Below are positions 1-8,032 of a stretch of DNA of 64,000 nt, piece after piece (positions within the stretch are counted from its first letter, which is position 1; each line of letters opens with the position of its first letter). The translations under genes were made by a program, and so were the position numbers. This DNA is from Bacillota bacterium (GTDB taxonomy: Bacteria > Bacillota > Clostridia > Christensenellales > Aristaeellaceae), in assembly GCA_023413135.1 (NCBI GenBank), contig JAEZQK010000032.1, positions 90,170-154,169 on the forward strand. The letters run 5' to 3'. Below the pieces are notes generated by a model that saw nothing but the letters and a program-made list of their open reading frames with translations, was not told the origin of the DNA and did no database searches.

Positions 1-458
1 TCCAGCCCTACGATTTTCAAAAGCTCCCTCACCCGCTTTTCCGCCTGGGAGCCCTTGACGCCGGCGATATCCATGGGGTAACGGATGTTCTTGGCCACCG
101 TCTTTTGCATCAGCAGGTTGAACTGCTGAAAAATCATGCTCACGCCCCGGCGCAGGGACAAAAGTTCCTTTTTATCCATGGCCAGCACGTTTTTGCCCTC
201 AAAGAGGATTTGGCCCTCTGTGGGTTCATCCAGCCTGTTGACGCAGCGGATAAGCGTGCTCTTGCCCGCACCGCTCAAGCCGATGATGCCGTAAATATCG
301 CCCCTTCGGATGGTGAGGCTGATGTCGCTGAGCGCCACCACTTCACCATCCTGCACGGGATAAACCTTTTTGAGCTTTTGAATGTCGATGAGCACGGGCC
401 GTTGATCCTGGCCCGCGTTCTCTTTATCCCTGATCACAGTTTCCTGCATGCGATGCAT
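1..458 (-). CDS. MetN-like ABC transporter ATP-binding protein (partial, C-terminus outside window)
   Basis: The reverse strand encodes the N-terminal part of an ABC ATPase. A Walker A motif GLSGAGKS sits near residue 56, followed by a Q-loop (MIFQQFNLL) and the TVAKNIRYP stretch typical of the methionine-importer ATPase MetN. Such proteins power substrate-binding-protein-dependent uptake from the cytoplasmic face. The start ATG at 456-458 has a GGGGGAAAGG ribosome site just upstream. Signature motif, Walker B and any C-terminal NIL domain lie beyond position 1, so the substrate (methionine versus another amino acid) cannot be fixed. It is transcribed away from the MocR regulator at 988, which may control it (inference). 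No SAM riboswitch is visible in its upstream region. Confidence 0.85.
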   Translation of the reverse strand, partial: MHRMQETVIRDKENAGQDQRPVLIDIQKLKKVYPVQDGEVVALSDISLTIRRGDIYGIIGLSGAGKSTLIRCVNRLDEPTEGQILFEGKNVLAMDKKELLSLRRGVSMIFQQFNLLMQKTVAKNIRYPMDIAGVKGSQAEKRVRELLKIVGL

Positions 459-645
459 CCCAGCCTTTCCCCCGTACCTGTACTAGCAAGTACATACGCA
501 GAGAGAATGTGCCGTCATCATACACGATGCGATGTAGCATGTCAAGGCGTGGGGTAGAAGCAGGCAACGATATGCGGGAGAACGTCTTTTGAAAAAACCG
601 CCCTCCCCGCACCCCACCAGAAAACGTATATGTTTGCACGTCACC

Positions 646-752
646 TGTGACGGGTTGACAGGTTTGACCCCTTTTTATACCTTTATTACATACAAAAAAT
701 AATCCTATATAAGAGAAGTTTAAAAAACCCGTCAACCCGTCAACCCGTCACA
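646..752. repeat. Imperfect inverted repeat with three tandem CCCGTCAA units
   Basis: The right arm contains CCCGTCAA at 728-735 and 736-743, and CCCGTCAC at 744-751. The left arm (about 646-675) contains the reverse-complement unit TGACGGGT once perfectly and twice degenerately. About 46 bases of AT-rich DNA separate the arms. The layout suits a repeated protein-binding site or a large hairpin; function is unknown. Confidence 0.6.
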
Positions 753-879
753 CCTGCCACGGCAAACGGCTTGGCTGACATTACATTTGAGGGCCCGGCA
801 GAATTGCGTGCCTGCTTGATGAGGCGGCCGATGCCCGTTTGATCGCCTCCCGTTATTGCTATATACATTGTAACATCAT

Positions 880-919
880 AAACTTGAGGGGTCAAGCACG
901 CAATTCAAGAAACTTGAGG
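880..919. promoter_or_regulatory. Direct repeats upstream of the MocR gene, likely operator
   Basis: AAACTTGAGG occurs at 880-889 and again at 910-919, exactly 30 bases (about three helical turns) apart. A TTGACA -35-like box follows at 927-932. MocR/PdxR regulators commonly bind direct repeats near their own promoter, so autoregulation is a reasonable inference. No good -10 box was found. Confidence 0.45.
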
Positions 920-987
920 AAAGCTCTTGACAAGCCAAGTACCATGTAGTAGCTTGTGTGTTATGAACATGATGCAAGGAGGCCGCT

Positions 988-2394
988 ATGTACGGGCTGC
1001 AAATTGATCGTTCTTCGCCCCTGTCCATTGCCCGGCAGCTGACCGGGCAGCTTCGAACCATGATTTTGCAGGGTACCCTCCCTGCGGGTACGCGGCTGCC
1101 TCCCACCCGGAGCCTTGCATCTGATTTGGCCATTGCCCGCAACACCGTTTTGCAGGTGTACGAGCAGTTGATTGCCGAAGGATACTTAAGCGGGCGTACC
1201 GGCTCGGGCACGTATGTGGTGGCGCTGAATCAGCCGGGATCGGTGCCTGTCCATATCATGCCAAAACGGGAAGAGATCAAAAAAAACGGTCTCCCAGAAC
1301 AAGAAGGCATGATTGCCTTTGAGGCGGGGCTCATTGACTACCGCCATTTTCCCCGGGCAGCCTGGACGCGGGCGGTGAGAGATGCACTGATCGGGATGCC
1401 GGAGGAGGGCTTTTCCTTAAGCGATTCTTGCGGTGAGGAGGAACTTCGCAGGGAGTTATGCGCCTACCTGTACCGTACCAAGGACATCACCTGCAGCCCG
1501 GAGCAGATTTTCATTCTGCCCGGCGCTACCAGCGGCGTGGACGTAGCCTGCTGGGCATTGAAAAACTGCCCTGTCGTTGCCATGGAGGATCCTTGCGTTC
1601 ATTTCATGCGGCAGGCATTTTTGCGCAACGGCTATCAAATAGCACCTATCCCCGTAGATGGCCAGGGGATGCGAACAGAGCTGCTTGCGGATTTGCCGGA
1701 ATTCGGGCTTATGTATGTGGTGCCTTCCCATCAGTTCCCCACAGGGAATGTGCTGCCTATCCGCCGCAGATTGGCGCTTTTATCCCATGCCCGTAAGACT
1801 AATGCGTATATCATTGAGGACGATTATGACAGTGAGTTCCGCTATGAGGGGGAACCGATCCAAACGCTCAGGCACCTTGACCCGGAGCGAGTGATCTACC
1901 TGGGTTCCTTCAGCAAGATTTTTTCGCCTACGCTGCGCATAGGGTATATGATATTGCCATGGGAGGCAATCGACAGGATGCGGTCCGCCATGGAATCCAT
2001 CAATCTTTCGGTACCCGTCCTATTGCAGCGGGCCCTGGCTGACTTTTTGCACAGCGGGCAGCTAGAGCATCACATATACAAAATGAAGCGGTTGTACGCA
2101 AAAAAGCGGCTGCTGCTGATACGGGAGCTAAAGCGGTCGTTTGGCACATCCATATGCATCAGCGGGGAAAACGCGGGCATGCATGTGATGGTGACGTTTG
2201 AAAAGCGGCCACTGGGCCGTGAGGATTTTGAGCTGCTGCGCGCATACCTTGTAGACGCCGAATGGTCGGAGGACTATGCACTTGAAAAAGGGGTGCACGA
2301 AAGCGGCATGATCTTGGGCTATGGCGCCTTGACGGAGGAGGAGATTGTGAAGGGTGTGGCCCGCCTGCGCAAAGCGCTTGAGGGTATGCAGTAA
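988..2394 (+). CDS. MocR/PdxR-family transcriptional regulator (GntR HTH fused to aminotransferase domain)
   Basis: 468 residues. Residues 1-75 form a GntR-type winged helix (PLSIARQLTGQLRTMILQG, then RSLASDLAIARNTVLQVYEQL and GYLSGRTGSGTYV). The rest is a class I aminotransferase-like domain. It includes an EDDYDSEFRYEG stretch and the expected PLP-lysine in GSFSKIFSP near residue 310. Members of this family bind pyridoxal phosphate or an amine and switch vitamin B6, GABA, taurine or amino-acid genes. The start at 988 follows GGAGG at the usual distance. It points away from the MetN-like ATPase, and direct repeats in the shared upstream region are candidate binding sites. The effector and target cannot be read from sequence. 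Confidence 0.88.
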   Translation: MYGLQIDRSSPLSIARQLTGQLRTMILQGTLPAGTRLPPTRSLASDLAIARNTVLQVYEQLIAEGYLSGRTGSGTYVVALNQPGSVPVHIMPKREEIKKNGLPEQEGMIAFEAGLIDYRHFPRAAWTRAVRDALIGMPEEGFSLSDSCGEEELRRELCAYLYRTKDITCSPEQIFILPGATSGVDVACWALKNCPVVAMEDPCVHFMRQAFLRNGYQIAPIPVDGQGMRTELLADLPEFGLMYVVPSHQFPTGNVLPIRRRLALLSHARKTNAYIIEDDYDSEFRYEGEPIQTLRHLDPERVIYLGSFSKIFSPTLRIGYMILPWEAIDRMRSAMESINLSVPVLLQRALADFLHSGQLEHHIYKMKRLYAKKRLLLIRELKRSFGTSICISGENAGMHVMVTFEKRPLGREDFELLRAYLVDAEWSEDYALEKGVHESGMILGYGALTEEEIVKGVARLRKALEGMQ

Positions 2395-2452
2395 TATTTT
2401 TTCGCTTGTATCAACTACTACGGGCATATGCATGGCCGTCGTCATCATATAA

Positions 2453-3328
2453 CTATGCCTTGCCTGGTGATTCCCTTATCGTTTGGGCTTTATAGGAAAA
2501 CTCCCAACGGTCGTACAGCAGGATCAGGAATACGGGAACAAAATACCGGAGTGCCATAAAAAAGTGATTCCAGCGTTGATAGATGAGCCATCCACTATAG
2601 TAGAAAAACAACGCAAACGCCACACCCAGGCAGGCAACGGCTGTAAATACAGCCCATTTGCGCCGCTTTTGTATCCGCGGAATGACGAGTGTTATGATGA
2701 TTGCCAGTATATCCCCGGAAAGCAGGTCTGTAAACCGGCAGTCAGCCATAATATCCTGAAATATACCCGGCCTGAATTCATACATTTTCAATAGCGGCAA
2801 TGAAAATGCAGCACCAACCCACATGATGATCGTATGTGAGAAGCACATCAGGCGGATGGAATACGGAATGGGCGGATCATAGCGGGCGATACGGGGCGCG
2901 TTATGTGCGGCGAGGGGAAATACGGAAGTGTAGGCCAGTACGGAAAACAGAAGGCTCCAATGAATGTACTTCAGGTATCCGGTGATAAAAAAAATAATTT
3001 CCGTGGCGATGAACAGCGCAATGAATGGAAGGGATGTCCGCCAGGGGTGCTCCTTCTTCGCATAATACAGAAAAACAATCAGCGCTATAGGTAAAATAAG
3101 CGTGTCTGAAAATATGATGCCCAATTCGTTGTCGAACATGGGATCAGGAAGCAAATGCATGGGGAACTTATATAGACCCAGCAAAAGGTTAAATGAAACC
3201 TCCGTCACGTCTGCCACATAAACGCCGATGGAATAGGCGGTTATATATGCATGCCAGGACAGAGGCTTCTTTTTTGCAAGGCAAAACATCCATATCGTAA
3301 AAACTGCAAGAAGGATGATGTACAGCAT
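2453..3328 (-). CDS. Hypothetical multi-pass membrane protein
   Basis: About 291 residues with eight or so hydrophobic segments and few charged loops, so an integral membrane protein. I do not recognise it with confidence. It loosely resembles the CBO0543-type membrane proteins of spore-forming Firmicutes. The start is placed at the ATG at 3326-3328 because GGAGG lies eight bases upstream. The earlier in-frame ATG (3344-3346) would put that ribosome site inside the gene. It is convergent with the MocR gene, with under 60 bases between them and no clear terminator. No catalytic motif is visible. Confidence 0.6.
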   Translation of the reverse strand: MLYIILLAVFTIWMFCLAKKKPLSWHAYITAYSIGVYVADVTEVSFNLLLGLYKFPMHLLPDPMFDNELGIIFSDTLILPIALIVFLYYAKKEHPWRTSLPFIALFIATEIIFFITGYLKYIHWSLLFSVLAYTSVFPLAAHNAPRIARYDPPIPYSIRLMCFSHTIIMWVGAAFSLPLLKMYEFRPGIFQDIMADCRFTDLLSGDILAIIITLVIPRIQKRRKWAVFTAVACLGVAFALFFYYSGWLIYQRWNHFFMALRYFVPVFLILLYDRWEFSYKAQTIRESPGKA

Positions 3329-3387
3329 GGCGAAAAACCTCCGCATCTACCGGTTCGGCTGGCGTTTGAGTTTGAAGCCATGGAACA

Positions 3388-3549
3388 TCACCGCGCAACG
3401 CAGGTTTTGGCTACCATCTTCCCGGTGACGAACTTGACCAGGACGTAGATGGCGATATAGATAGGGAAGGAGTACCCGAATACGCTCATTTCCAGCAGCC
3501 GCTTTTTATCCACTACCTTACACCGGATGACAGACGGAATAATGATCAA
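3388..3549 (-). CDS. Small membrane ORF, in frame after the stop of the upstream gene
   Basis: Immediately after the TAA at 3577-3579 the same frame stays open to a TGA at 3388-3390. It encodes a peptide with two hydrophobic stretches (IALIIIPSVI and FPIYIAIYVLVKFV) around a basic loop. A TTG at 3547-3549, with weak GGTGGG upstream, is the only conventional start near its beginning, giving 53 residues. It may be a small membrane protein, or the former C-terminus of the upstream gene cut off by a stop codon. Unrecognised. Confidence 0.35.
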   Translation of the reverse strand: MIIIPSVIRCKVVDKKRLLEMSVFGYSFPIYIAIYVLVKFVTGKMVAKTCVAR

Positions 3550-3576
3550 AGCAATGGAGACCCACCACGCAATAAA

Positions 3577-4845
3577 TTAAACCTCACTTTTCAGGGTGAG
3601 CGCGCTCACCCCCAACGCACCGTGGCTCCAGAGTATATCTTGCACCATATCCGATTGGTTATCCCTACATTCTACCAAAAGAACTACTTCCGTGGATTTG
3701 TATACTTTCTTGGATTTTTGATTGCGCTTTACCATAAGAAGCTTAATTACTAAACCGACTCCAAAGCCCGTTCCTGTGCCGATAAGTGCCCACAGCACCG
3801 GTCCCCAGTACAGCAAAAAGCCATAGATGAGGCCTAAAAGCGAAAACAAGGCGGCCAGGATAACCGGCATGTCAATAAGGCTTAGCCTGTCGGAAGCATG
3901 TGTCCGGTCAAAGAGCATCCTGTCGTCATCCTGCCTATCCAGCGGCACGGCCAGGATGGAATCCTTGGGTATGTTCCGCTTTTGAAGCGTCGAAACGGCG
4001 GCTTCCAGATGGATGGTGTGTTCGAAATTCGATACGATATACATACCGCACTCCCTTTTCTCCCCGATATGAAAAGGCATCCTGAAATTCTTGCTTTGAT
4101 ACTCATTTTTCAGGAACCTGGCCTGTTCCCAATCAAAAAGTTTGTTGCTTTCCACAGCATTCGTGTATGCATCGTAAAGGCCAAAGAAAAAGATGGATGG
4201 AATATTTAATATCCATTGCTTGTCAGCCACTTCCTTTGCCAAGTCAAATTGCCCCAGCAAGGTATAGTGGATGGAGGGCAGCAGCTTGGACTCGTAGGCG
4301 ACTACAATCCACCAGCCCAGAAGGAAGAAGGCCGTTACAATCCGGCGAATCATCAATTGCCCAACACCGGGCGAAATCATGGACCAAACCGCGGCAGACC
4401 ATGGGGCACACCTGTCCAGCTGGTTGATTCCCAGAGCGTTCATGATAAATGGTTTGAGCGGCGTATCCTCACGCGCAGCCAAGACATATTGTAAATTCAA
4501 ATCTACGGTGGAACGATAGCAGTCCCAGATGCCAAACAGATATGTGGGAATATAGAGCAATAGCCACTGCTTGTCCAGCACGCTTTTTGCCAGCTCAAAT
4601 TGCCCTGTGAATGTATAGTAGATGGACAGATTCAGGTGGGACATCAAATTGATAAACACTTCCCATGAAAAAAGAATGATGCCAACAATATACCTTGACA
4701 GCAAAAGATGGCCCAGCCCCGGAAAGATGGCTGCCCAAAAGGCAATAATGACTGGATTTCTCAAATGCAGCTGGGATGTTCCCAGGACACTCAAATAAGC
4801 TCTTGGACGTCGGGCGGACGAATTTTGCTGCCGGGATTGCGACAT
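3577..4845 (-). CDS. Unknown membrane protein with two copies of a TM2-like unit and a C-terminal membrane-anchored domain
   Basis: 422 residues from the ATG at 4843-4845 (GGGAAGGGG lies 11-12 bases upstream). An earlier in-frame ATG at 4935 lies inside a terminator hairpin and was rejected. The first half is an internal duplication. Both copies carry a proline-glycine turn (IFPGLGHLLL and ISPGVGQLMI), then membrane helices, YTFTGQFELAK or YTLLGQFDLAK, DKQW, and a closing acidic-aromatic segment. The second half has a soluble stretch (YIVSNFEHTIHLEAAV) and two glycine-rich membrane helices, resembling the general-stress/DUF1269-type layout. No enzymatic motif is seen and the function is unknown. 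Confidence 0.65.
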   Translation of the reverse strand: MSQSRQQNSSARRPRAYLSVLGTSQLHLRNPVIIAFWAAIFPGLGHLLLSRYIVGIILFSWEVFINLMSHLNLSIYYTFTGQFELAKSVLDKQWLLLYIPTYLFGIWDCYRSTVDLNLQYVLAAREDTPLKPFIMNALGINQLDRCAPWSAAVWSMISPGVGQLMIRRIVTAFFLLGWWIVVAYESKLLPSIHYTLLGQFDLAKEVADKQWILNIPSIFFFGLYDAYTNAVESNKLFDWEQARFLKNEYQSKNFRMPFHIGEKRECGMYIVSNFEHTIHLEAAVSTLQKRNIPKDSILAVPLDRQDDDRMLFDRTHASDRLSLIDMPVILAALFSLLGLIYGFLLYWGPVLWALIGTGTGFGVGLVIKLLMVKRNQKSKKVYKSTEVVLLVECRDNQSDMVQDILWSHGALGVSALTLKSEV

Positions 4846-4917
4846 AGAATGCAATACCCCTTCCCGGAAAATATTTACAGGTTTATTATGGCCGTGATAA
4901 AGAAAATCATGCCGATA

Positions 4918-4953
4918 AAAAAGGCCTCTTTGCATGAATACAAAGAGGCCTTT
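4918..4953 (-). terminator. Intrinsic terminator of the sugar-isomerase operon
   Basis: AAAGGCCTCTTTG and CAAAGAGGCCTTT form a 13-bp perfect stem around an 8-base loop. On the reverse strand it is followed by a TTTTTT run, just downstream of the stop at 4968. Confidence 0.85.
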
Positions 4954-4967
4954 AAATATTGAAGTAT

Positions 4968-5837
4968 TCAGTTGCCGGTGATCCGTTTCAGGTAGGCGTA
5001 TCCCGCCTCAATGGCGGTCAGTGTCTCTTCCATACCCTCGAACTCCAGGGACAGGAAGCCGTCATAGCCTGCTTTTTTAAGGCTATACAAGCACTGTTCA
5101 ATAGGGACCGCCCCATGGCCTGCCACCGTGCCCCGCAGATAATTGCCGCCCCGGGAGCGGAACCAGCCCATGCCGGGATCCATTTCTGTGCCGGGCTTTT
5201 TTAGAAAATCCTTGGCGTGGACATGGAAGGCATAAGGCGCGGCGATAGCTGCCGCATAAGCGCAATCCTGATCCACACAGGCAAAGTTGCCCATATCCAC
5301 AAGCCAGCCGAAATTCTTGTGGTCCACCGCCAGGATGAGTTCCTCCACACGCTGGGCATCCTGCATCAAAAAGCCGTGGTTTTCCGTGCAGGTGCGAATC
5401 CCCTTGGAAGCAGCATATTCCGCTACCTCACGTATGGCCGGCGCTGCGATGCGGATCACATCCCGGTAGCTTTTGCATTTTTCATTCAATTGCCTGGCGA
5501 TGTCGTGGCGCATAAGGCCCGCACCCAGCAGCGCGGTGATATCCGCGCAGCCTTTCAGCCGTGCCGCTTCTTTTTGAATGTCACCGCCGCTGCCCACAAG
5601 GAAATCCGCCGGAACGGTGTAAGCGCAGATATGGAGGCCAATGGAGTGGCAATGATTGCGCAGGGCGGAGGCCAATTCCTCTACAGTCGTTTGCCCCCGG
5701 CCAAAGCGAAGGTCCAGGGGAATGAACTCAATGGCTTCAAAGCCTGTCTTTTTGGCAAGATCGCAAATGTCGAAATAACTGGCCCCGGTCTTTTCCATAT
5801 GGTTCAAATAGCTGTAGCTTGATACCGAAAGGCGCAA
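4968..5837 (-). CDS. Sugar phosphate isomerase/epimerase (TIM-barrel, xylose isomerase-like)
   Basis: About 289 residues of the AP-endonuclease-2/xylose-isomerase-like TIM barrel. Signs are the opening SVSSYSYL strand, a metal-ligand region with TENHGFLM, LVDMGNFACVD, the HVHAKDF motif and a C-terminal GYDGFLSLEFEG strand. Such enzymes isomerise or epimerise free sugars, inositol derivatives or sugar phosphates with a divalent metal. The most likely start is the TTG at 5835-5837, with GGGGAGGG just upstream; an in-frame TTG at 5855 overlaps the upstream stop. It is the last gene of a three-gene operon with a dehydrogenase and a second isomerase and ends before a strong terminator. The exact substrate is unknown. 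Confidence 0.85.
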   Translation of the reverse strand: MRLSVSSYSYLNHMEKTGASYFDICDLAKKTGFEAIEFIPLDLRFGRGQTTVEELASALRNHCHSIGLHICAYTVPADFLVGSGGDIQKEAARLKGCADITALLGAGLMRHDIARQLNEKCKSYRDVIRIAAPAIREVAEYAASKGIRTCTENHGFLMQDAQRVEELILAVDHKNFGWLVDMGNFACVDQDCAYAAAIAAPYAFHVHAKDFLKKPGTEMDPGMGWFRSRGGNYLRGTVAGHGAVPIEQCLYSLKKAGYDGFLSLEFEGMEETLTAIEAGYAYLKRITGN

Positions 5838-5851
5838 TTTGATCCCTCCCC

Positions 5852-6910
5852 TCAAAGCACCACTTCGTGTCCCGTTTTCGCAGATTCATAGATGGCATCC
5901 AGAATCTTCATCAGCGTTACCCCATCCTCCGCCGGGCTTTGGCAGGGCGCGCCTGTCATAACACAGTCCACAAAATGGGCGATCTCGTTTTGAAACAAGC
6001 CGTCAAAGCTTAAGGAGGTGCGCATAGGCAGCGTCACATCTGCCAGGTACCCGTTCATCTCGGTATAGATTTCCAGGTCCGGCTCCAGCTTGGCCCCGGC
6101 CTTGGTACCAAATAGCTCTATGCGCCCCACGGGCTTTGCAATGTTCAGGGAAAAGCTGGCCTCCACCGTCACCACAGCGCCGTTGTCATAGCGGATCATG
6201 GCGCTTGCCAGATCCTCCACATCGCAGATGTCGTGATCCGTGGCGCTGGCAGCCCGGTAGCCTGGATCGCTTTTCACATCCTTGCGGTCAAACAGCTTTT
6301 GGAAGGTTGCGCCGTATACCGATACGGGTCTGGGGTTGCCCATCAGGAACCTGGTCAGGTCGATGACGTGAACCCCCAGGTCAATAAGCGGCCCGCCGCC
6401 AGAGCGGGACTTGTCGCCGAACCAGCCGCCGGGATTGCCCTTACGGCGAAGATAGGTGGCTTTGGCGTAATAGATATCGCCGAATGCACCCTGCTTGATG
6501 AAATCCTTCAAAATAGCGCAGTCGTTGCCGAAGCGGCGTACAAAGCCAATCATTAAAAGCTTTCCGCTCTCCTTGGCGGCCTTGAGCATACCCTCCGCAT
6601 CCTTAAAGCTGGTGGCCATGGGCTTTTCGCACAGCACATGCTTGCCGGCTTTCAAAGCGGCGATCGCAAGCGGCGCGTGGGCGGCATTCCAGGCACAGAT
6701 GCTGACGGCCTGTAATTCGGGGAGGCGGAGCATATCCTCCGCGTTGGTATATAGGCGCGTGACATTAAATTCTTCGCCCCGCTTTTGAAGGAGCGGTTCG
6801 TTAAGGTCGCATAGCGCATAGATTTCCACATCCTGATGTTTCTTATAGGCATTTAAATGCTCCAGGGAAATGGAGCCGGTGCCGATGACACCAATCTTCA
6901 ACTTTTCCAT
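5852..6910 (-). CDS. Gfo/Idh/MocA-family oxidoreductase
   Basis: 352 residues. The N-terminal Rossmann fold shows GVIGTGSIS at residues 7-15 and the family EKP motif at residues 95-97 (CEKPMA), where the lysine is catalytic. The C-terminal half carries GGGPLIDLGVHVIDL, which holds the substrate-binding histidine. These enzymes use NAD(P) to oxidise or reduce a hydroxyl of sugars, inositols or glycosides, often making 3-keto sugars. It lies between two TIM-barrel isomerase genes (12 and 14 bases apart), so the three probably act on one carbohydrate in sequence. Full length for the family; start ATG preceded by GGAG. Confidence 0.92.
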   Translation of the reverse strand: MEKLKIGVIGTGSISLEHLNAYKKHQDVEIYALCDLNEPLLQKRGEEFNVTRLYTNAEDMLRLPELQAVSICAWNAAHAPLAIAALKAGKHVLCEKPMATSFKDAEGMLKAAKESGKLLMIGFVRRFGNDCAILKDFIKQGAFGDIYYAKATYLRRKGNPGGWFGDKSRSGGGPLIDLGVHVIDLTRFLMGNPRPVSVYGATFQKLFDRKDVKSDPGYRAASATDHDICDVEDLASAMIRYDNGAVVTVEASFSLNIAKPVGRIELFGTKAGAKLEPDLEIYTEMNGYLADVTLPMRTSLSFDGLFQNEIAHFVDCVMTGAPCQSPAEDGVTLMKILDAIYESAKTGHEVVL

Positions 6911-6922
6911 TGTATTTCTCCT

Positions 6923-7765
6923 TTAAGCCATGATGCTTTTCAGGTAATCCACGGCTCCTGCAATGTCCCTATACGGATCTTCGCCTACTTCACGCTCTAT
7001 GGTGAGGAATCCGCGGTAGCCAATATCCCACAAGGCCTTCAGCCAGCCGGGGAAATCCACATGCCCGCTTCCCAGCGGCAATTCTTCAAAGGAGGGGGAG
7101 GTGACGATGGGCGATTCCACCACGGAGTAAACCTCTTCCGGATTGCGGTAATAATGGCGAACGCCATCCTTGGCGTGGGTATGAACGATATAATCCTTCA
7201 GGGTATGCACGGCCTTTACGGGATCGTCGCCCGTGACCATCACAAGGTTGGCCGGGTCGAAGTTCACCGCCACGCCTTTGGAGTGAAGGCCGTCCAGAAA
7301 GCGCTTCAAGGTGGCGGCTGTTTCCGGGCCTGTTTCCACGGCAAAGTGGGCCTTAACGCTATCGGCATAGCGGCTCAGTTCCCCGCATGCATCCTGCATG
7401 ATGCGGAAGCGGGGATGATTTTCATCCTCCGGGACCACACCGATGTGGGTGGTGACGACGTCGGTGCCCAGGTCTTTCGCCAGTTCCAGGATGCGCTTGG
7501 AAGCTTCAATGAGCCTTGGGTTTTCCGCCGGGTGATGAAAACCCTGACCCAGGTCGCCGCACAAGGCACTGATTACAAGGCCATTGTCCTGCGCGCGCCG
7601 CCGGAATTCCCGGCGCTTTTCCTGCGTCATTTCATCCGGCGATAATTCGCCCCTGGTGGCATATACCTGTATGCCCTGTACTCCTAACTGTGCGGCTAAT
7701 TTCAACGCTTCCGGGATAGGCTTCAAAAATGAATCCAGCATCACACCGATGGGAAAACGCGCCAT
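6923..7765 (-). CDS. Sugar phosphate isomerase/epimerase (TIM-barrel), first gene of operon
   Basis: 280 residues, same superfamily as the gene at 4968 but clearly diverged. Features are the GVMLDSF start, LAAQLGVQGIQVYA, VVTTHIGVVPEDE, FAVETGPE, VNFDPANLVM, HTHAKDG and the C-terminal GYRGFLTIEREVG. The glutamate, aspartate and histidines in these motifs are the expected metal ligands. The start ATG at 7763-7765 follows GGAGG. A sigma-A-like promoter lies upstream on the reverse strand (7864-7892). With the dehydrogenase downstream it forms a small sugar or inositol-like catabolic operon; the substrate is not determinable. Confidence 0.88.
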   Translation of the reverse strand: MARFPIGVMLDSFLKPIPEALKLAAQLGVQGIQVYATRGELSPDEMTQEKRREFRRRAQDNGLVISALCGDLGQGFHHPAENPRLIEASKRILELAKDLGTDVVTTHIGVVPEDENHPRFRIMQDACGELSRYADSVKAHFAVETGPETAATLKRFLDGLHSKGVAVNFDPANLVMVTGDDPVKAVHTLKDYIVHTHAKDGVRHYYRNPEEVYSVVESPIVTSPSFEELPLGSGHVDFPGWLKALWDIGYRGFLTIEREVGEDPYRDIAGAVDYLKSIMA

Positions 7766-7863
7766 GGTTGTTCCTCCTTATTATTAAAGCGTTCATTTGG
7801 CTTGGACGGCAACGTGATACATGTAGACCCGCATGCATTGCCGGGCCTTTATCATTCTACCAT

Positions 7864-7892
7864 ACAATAGCAGTGTGGTACCGACCTGTCAA
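7864..7892 (-). promoter_or_regulatory. Sigma-A promoter for the sugar isomerase operon
   Basis: On the reverse strand TTGACA (7887-7892), a 17-base spacer and TATTGT (7864-7869), about 100 bases upstream of the first gene. Confidence 0.6.
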
Positions 7893-7942
7893 GCGGGTGG
7901 AAGCACGCTTTGCAAATAATCTTCCTTCAGGCCACAAGTATA

Positions 7943-7951
7943 TGGTACAAT
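7943..7951 (+). promoter_or_regulatory. Extended -10 promoter for the HAD phosphatase gene
   Basis: TG at 7943-7944, one base, then TACAAT at 7946-7951, about 80 bases upstream of the ATG. The -35 region is weak, as is common for extended -10 promoters. Confidence 0.5.
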
Positions 7952-8032
7952 AGAAGAAAGCATACGCCATTTTGTTGTACACGAATGAGGCAGTGAAGTT
8001 TCTGATTGCATTTCATAACGAAAGGAGCACTT

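Larger units (their letters stand above)
459..987. other. Intergenic region between divergent metN-like and MocR genes
   Basis: About 530 bases with no credible gene. It holds the metN-like ribosome site, an imperfect inverted repeat built from an 8-base unit (646-752), a pair of direct repeats 30 bases apart (880-919), and a TTGACA box at 927-932 upstream of the MocR gene. No riboswitch or tRNA was recognised. Confidence 0.6.

Noticed and set aside
459..650. SAM riboswitch upstream of the MetN-like gene
   Set aside because: None of the S-box core motifs is present on the reverse strand.
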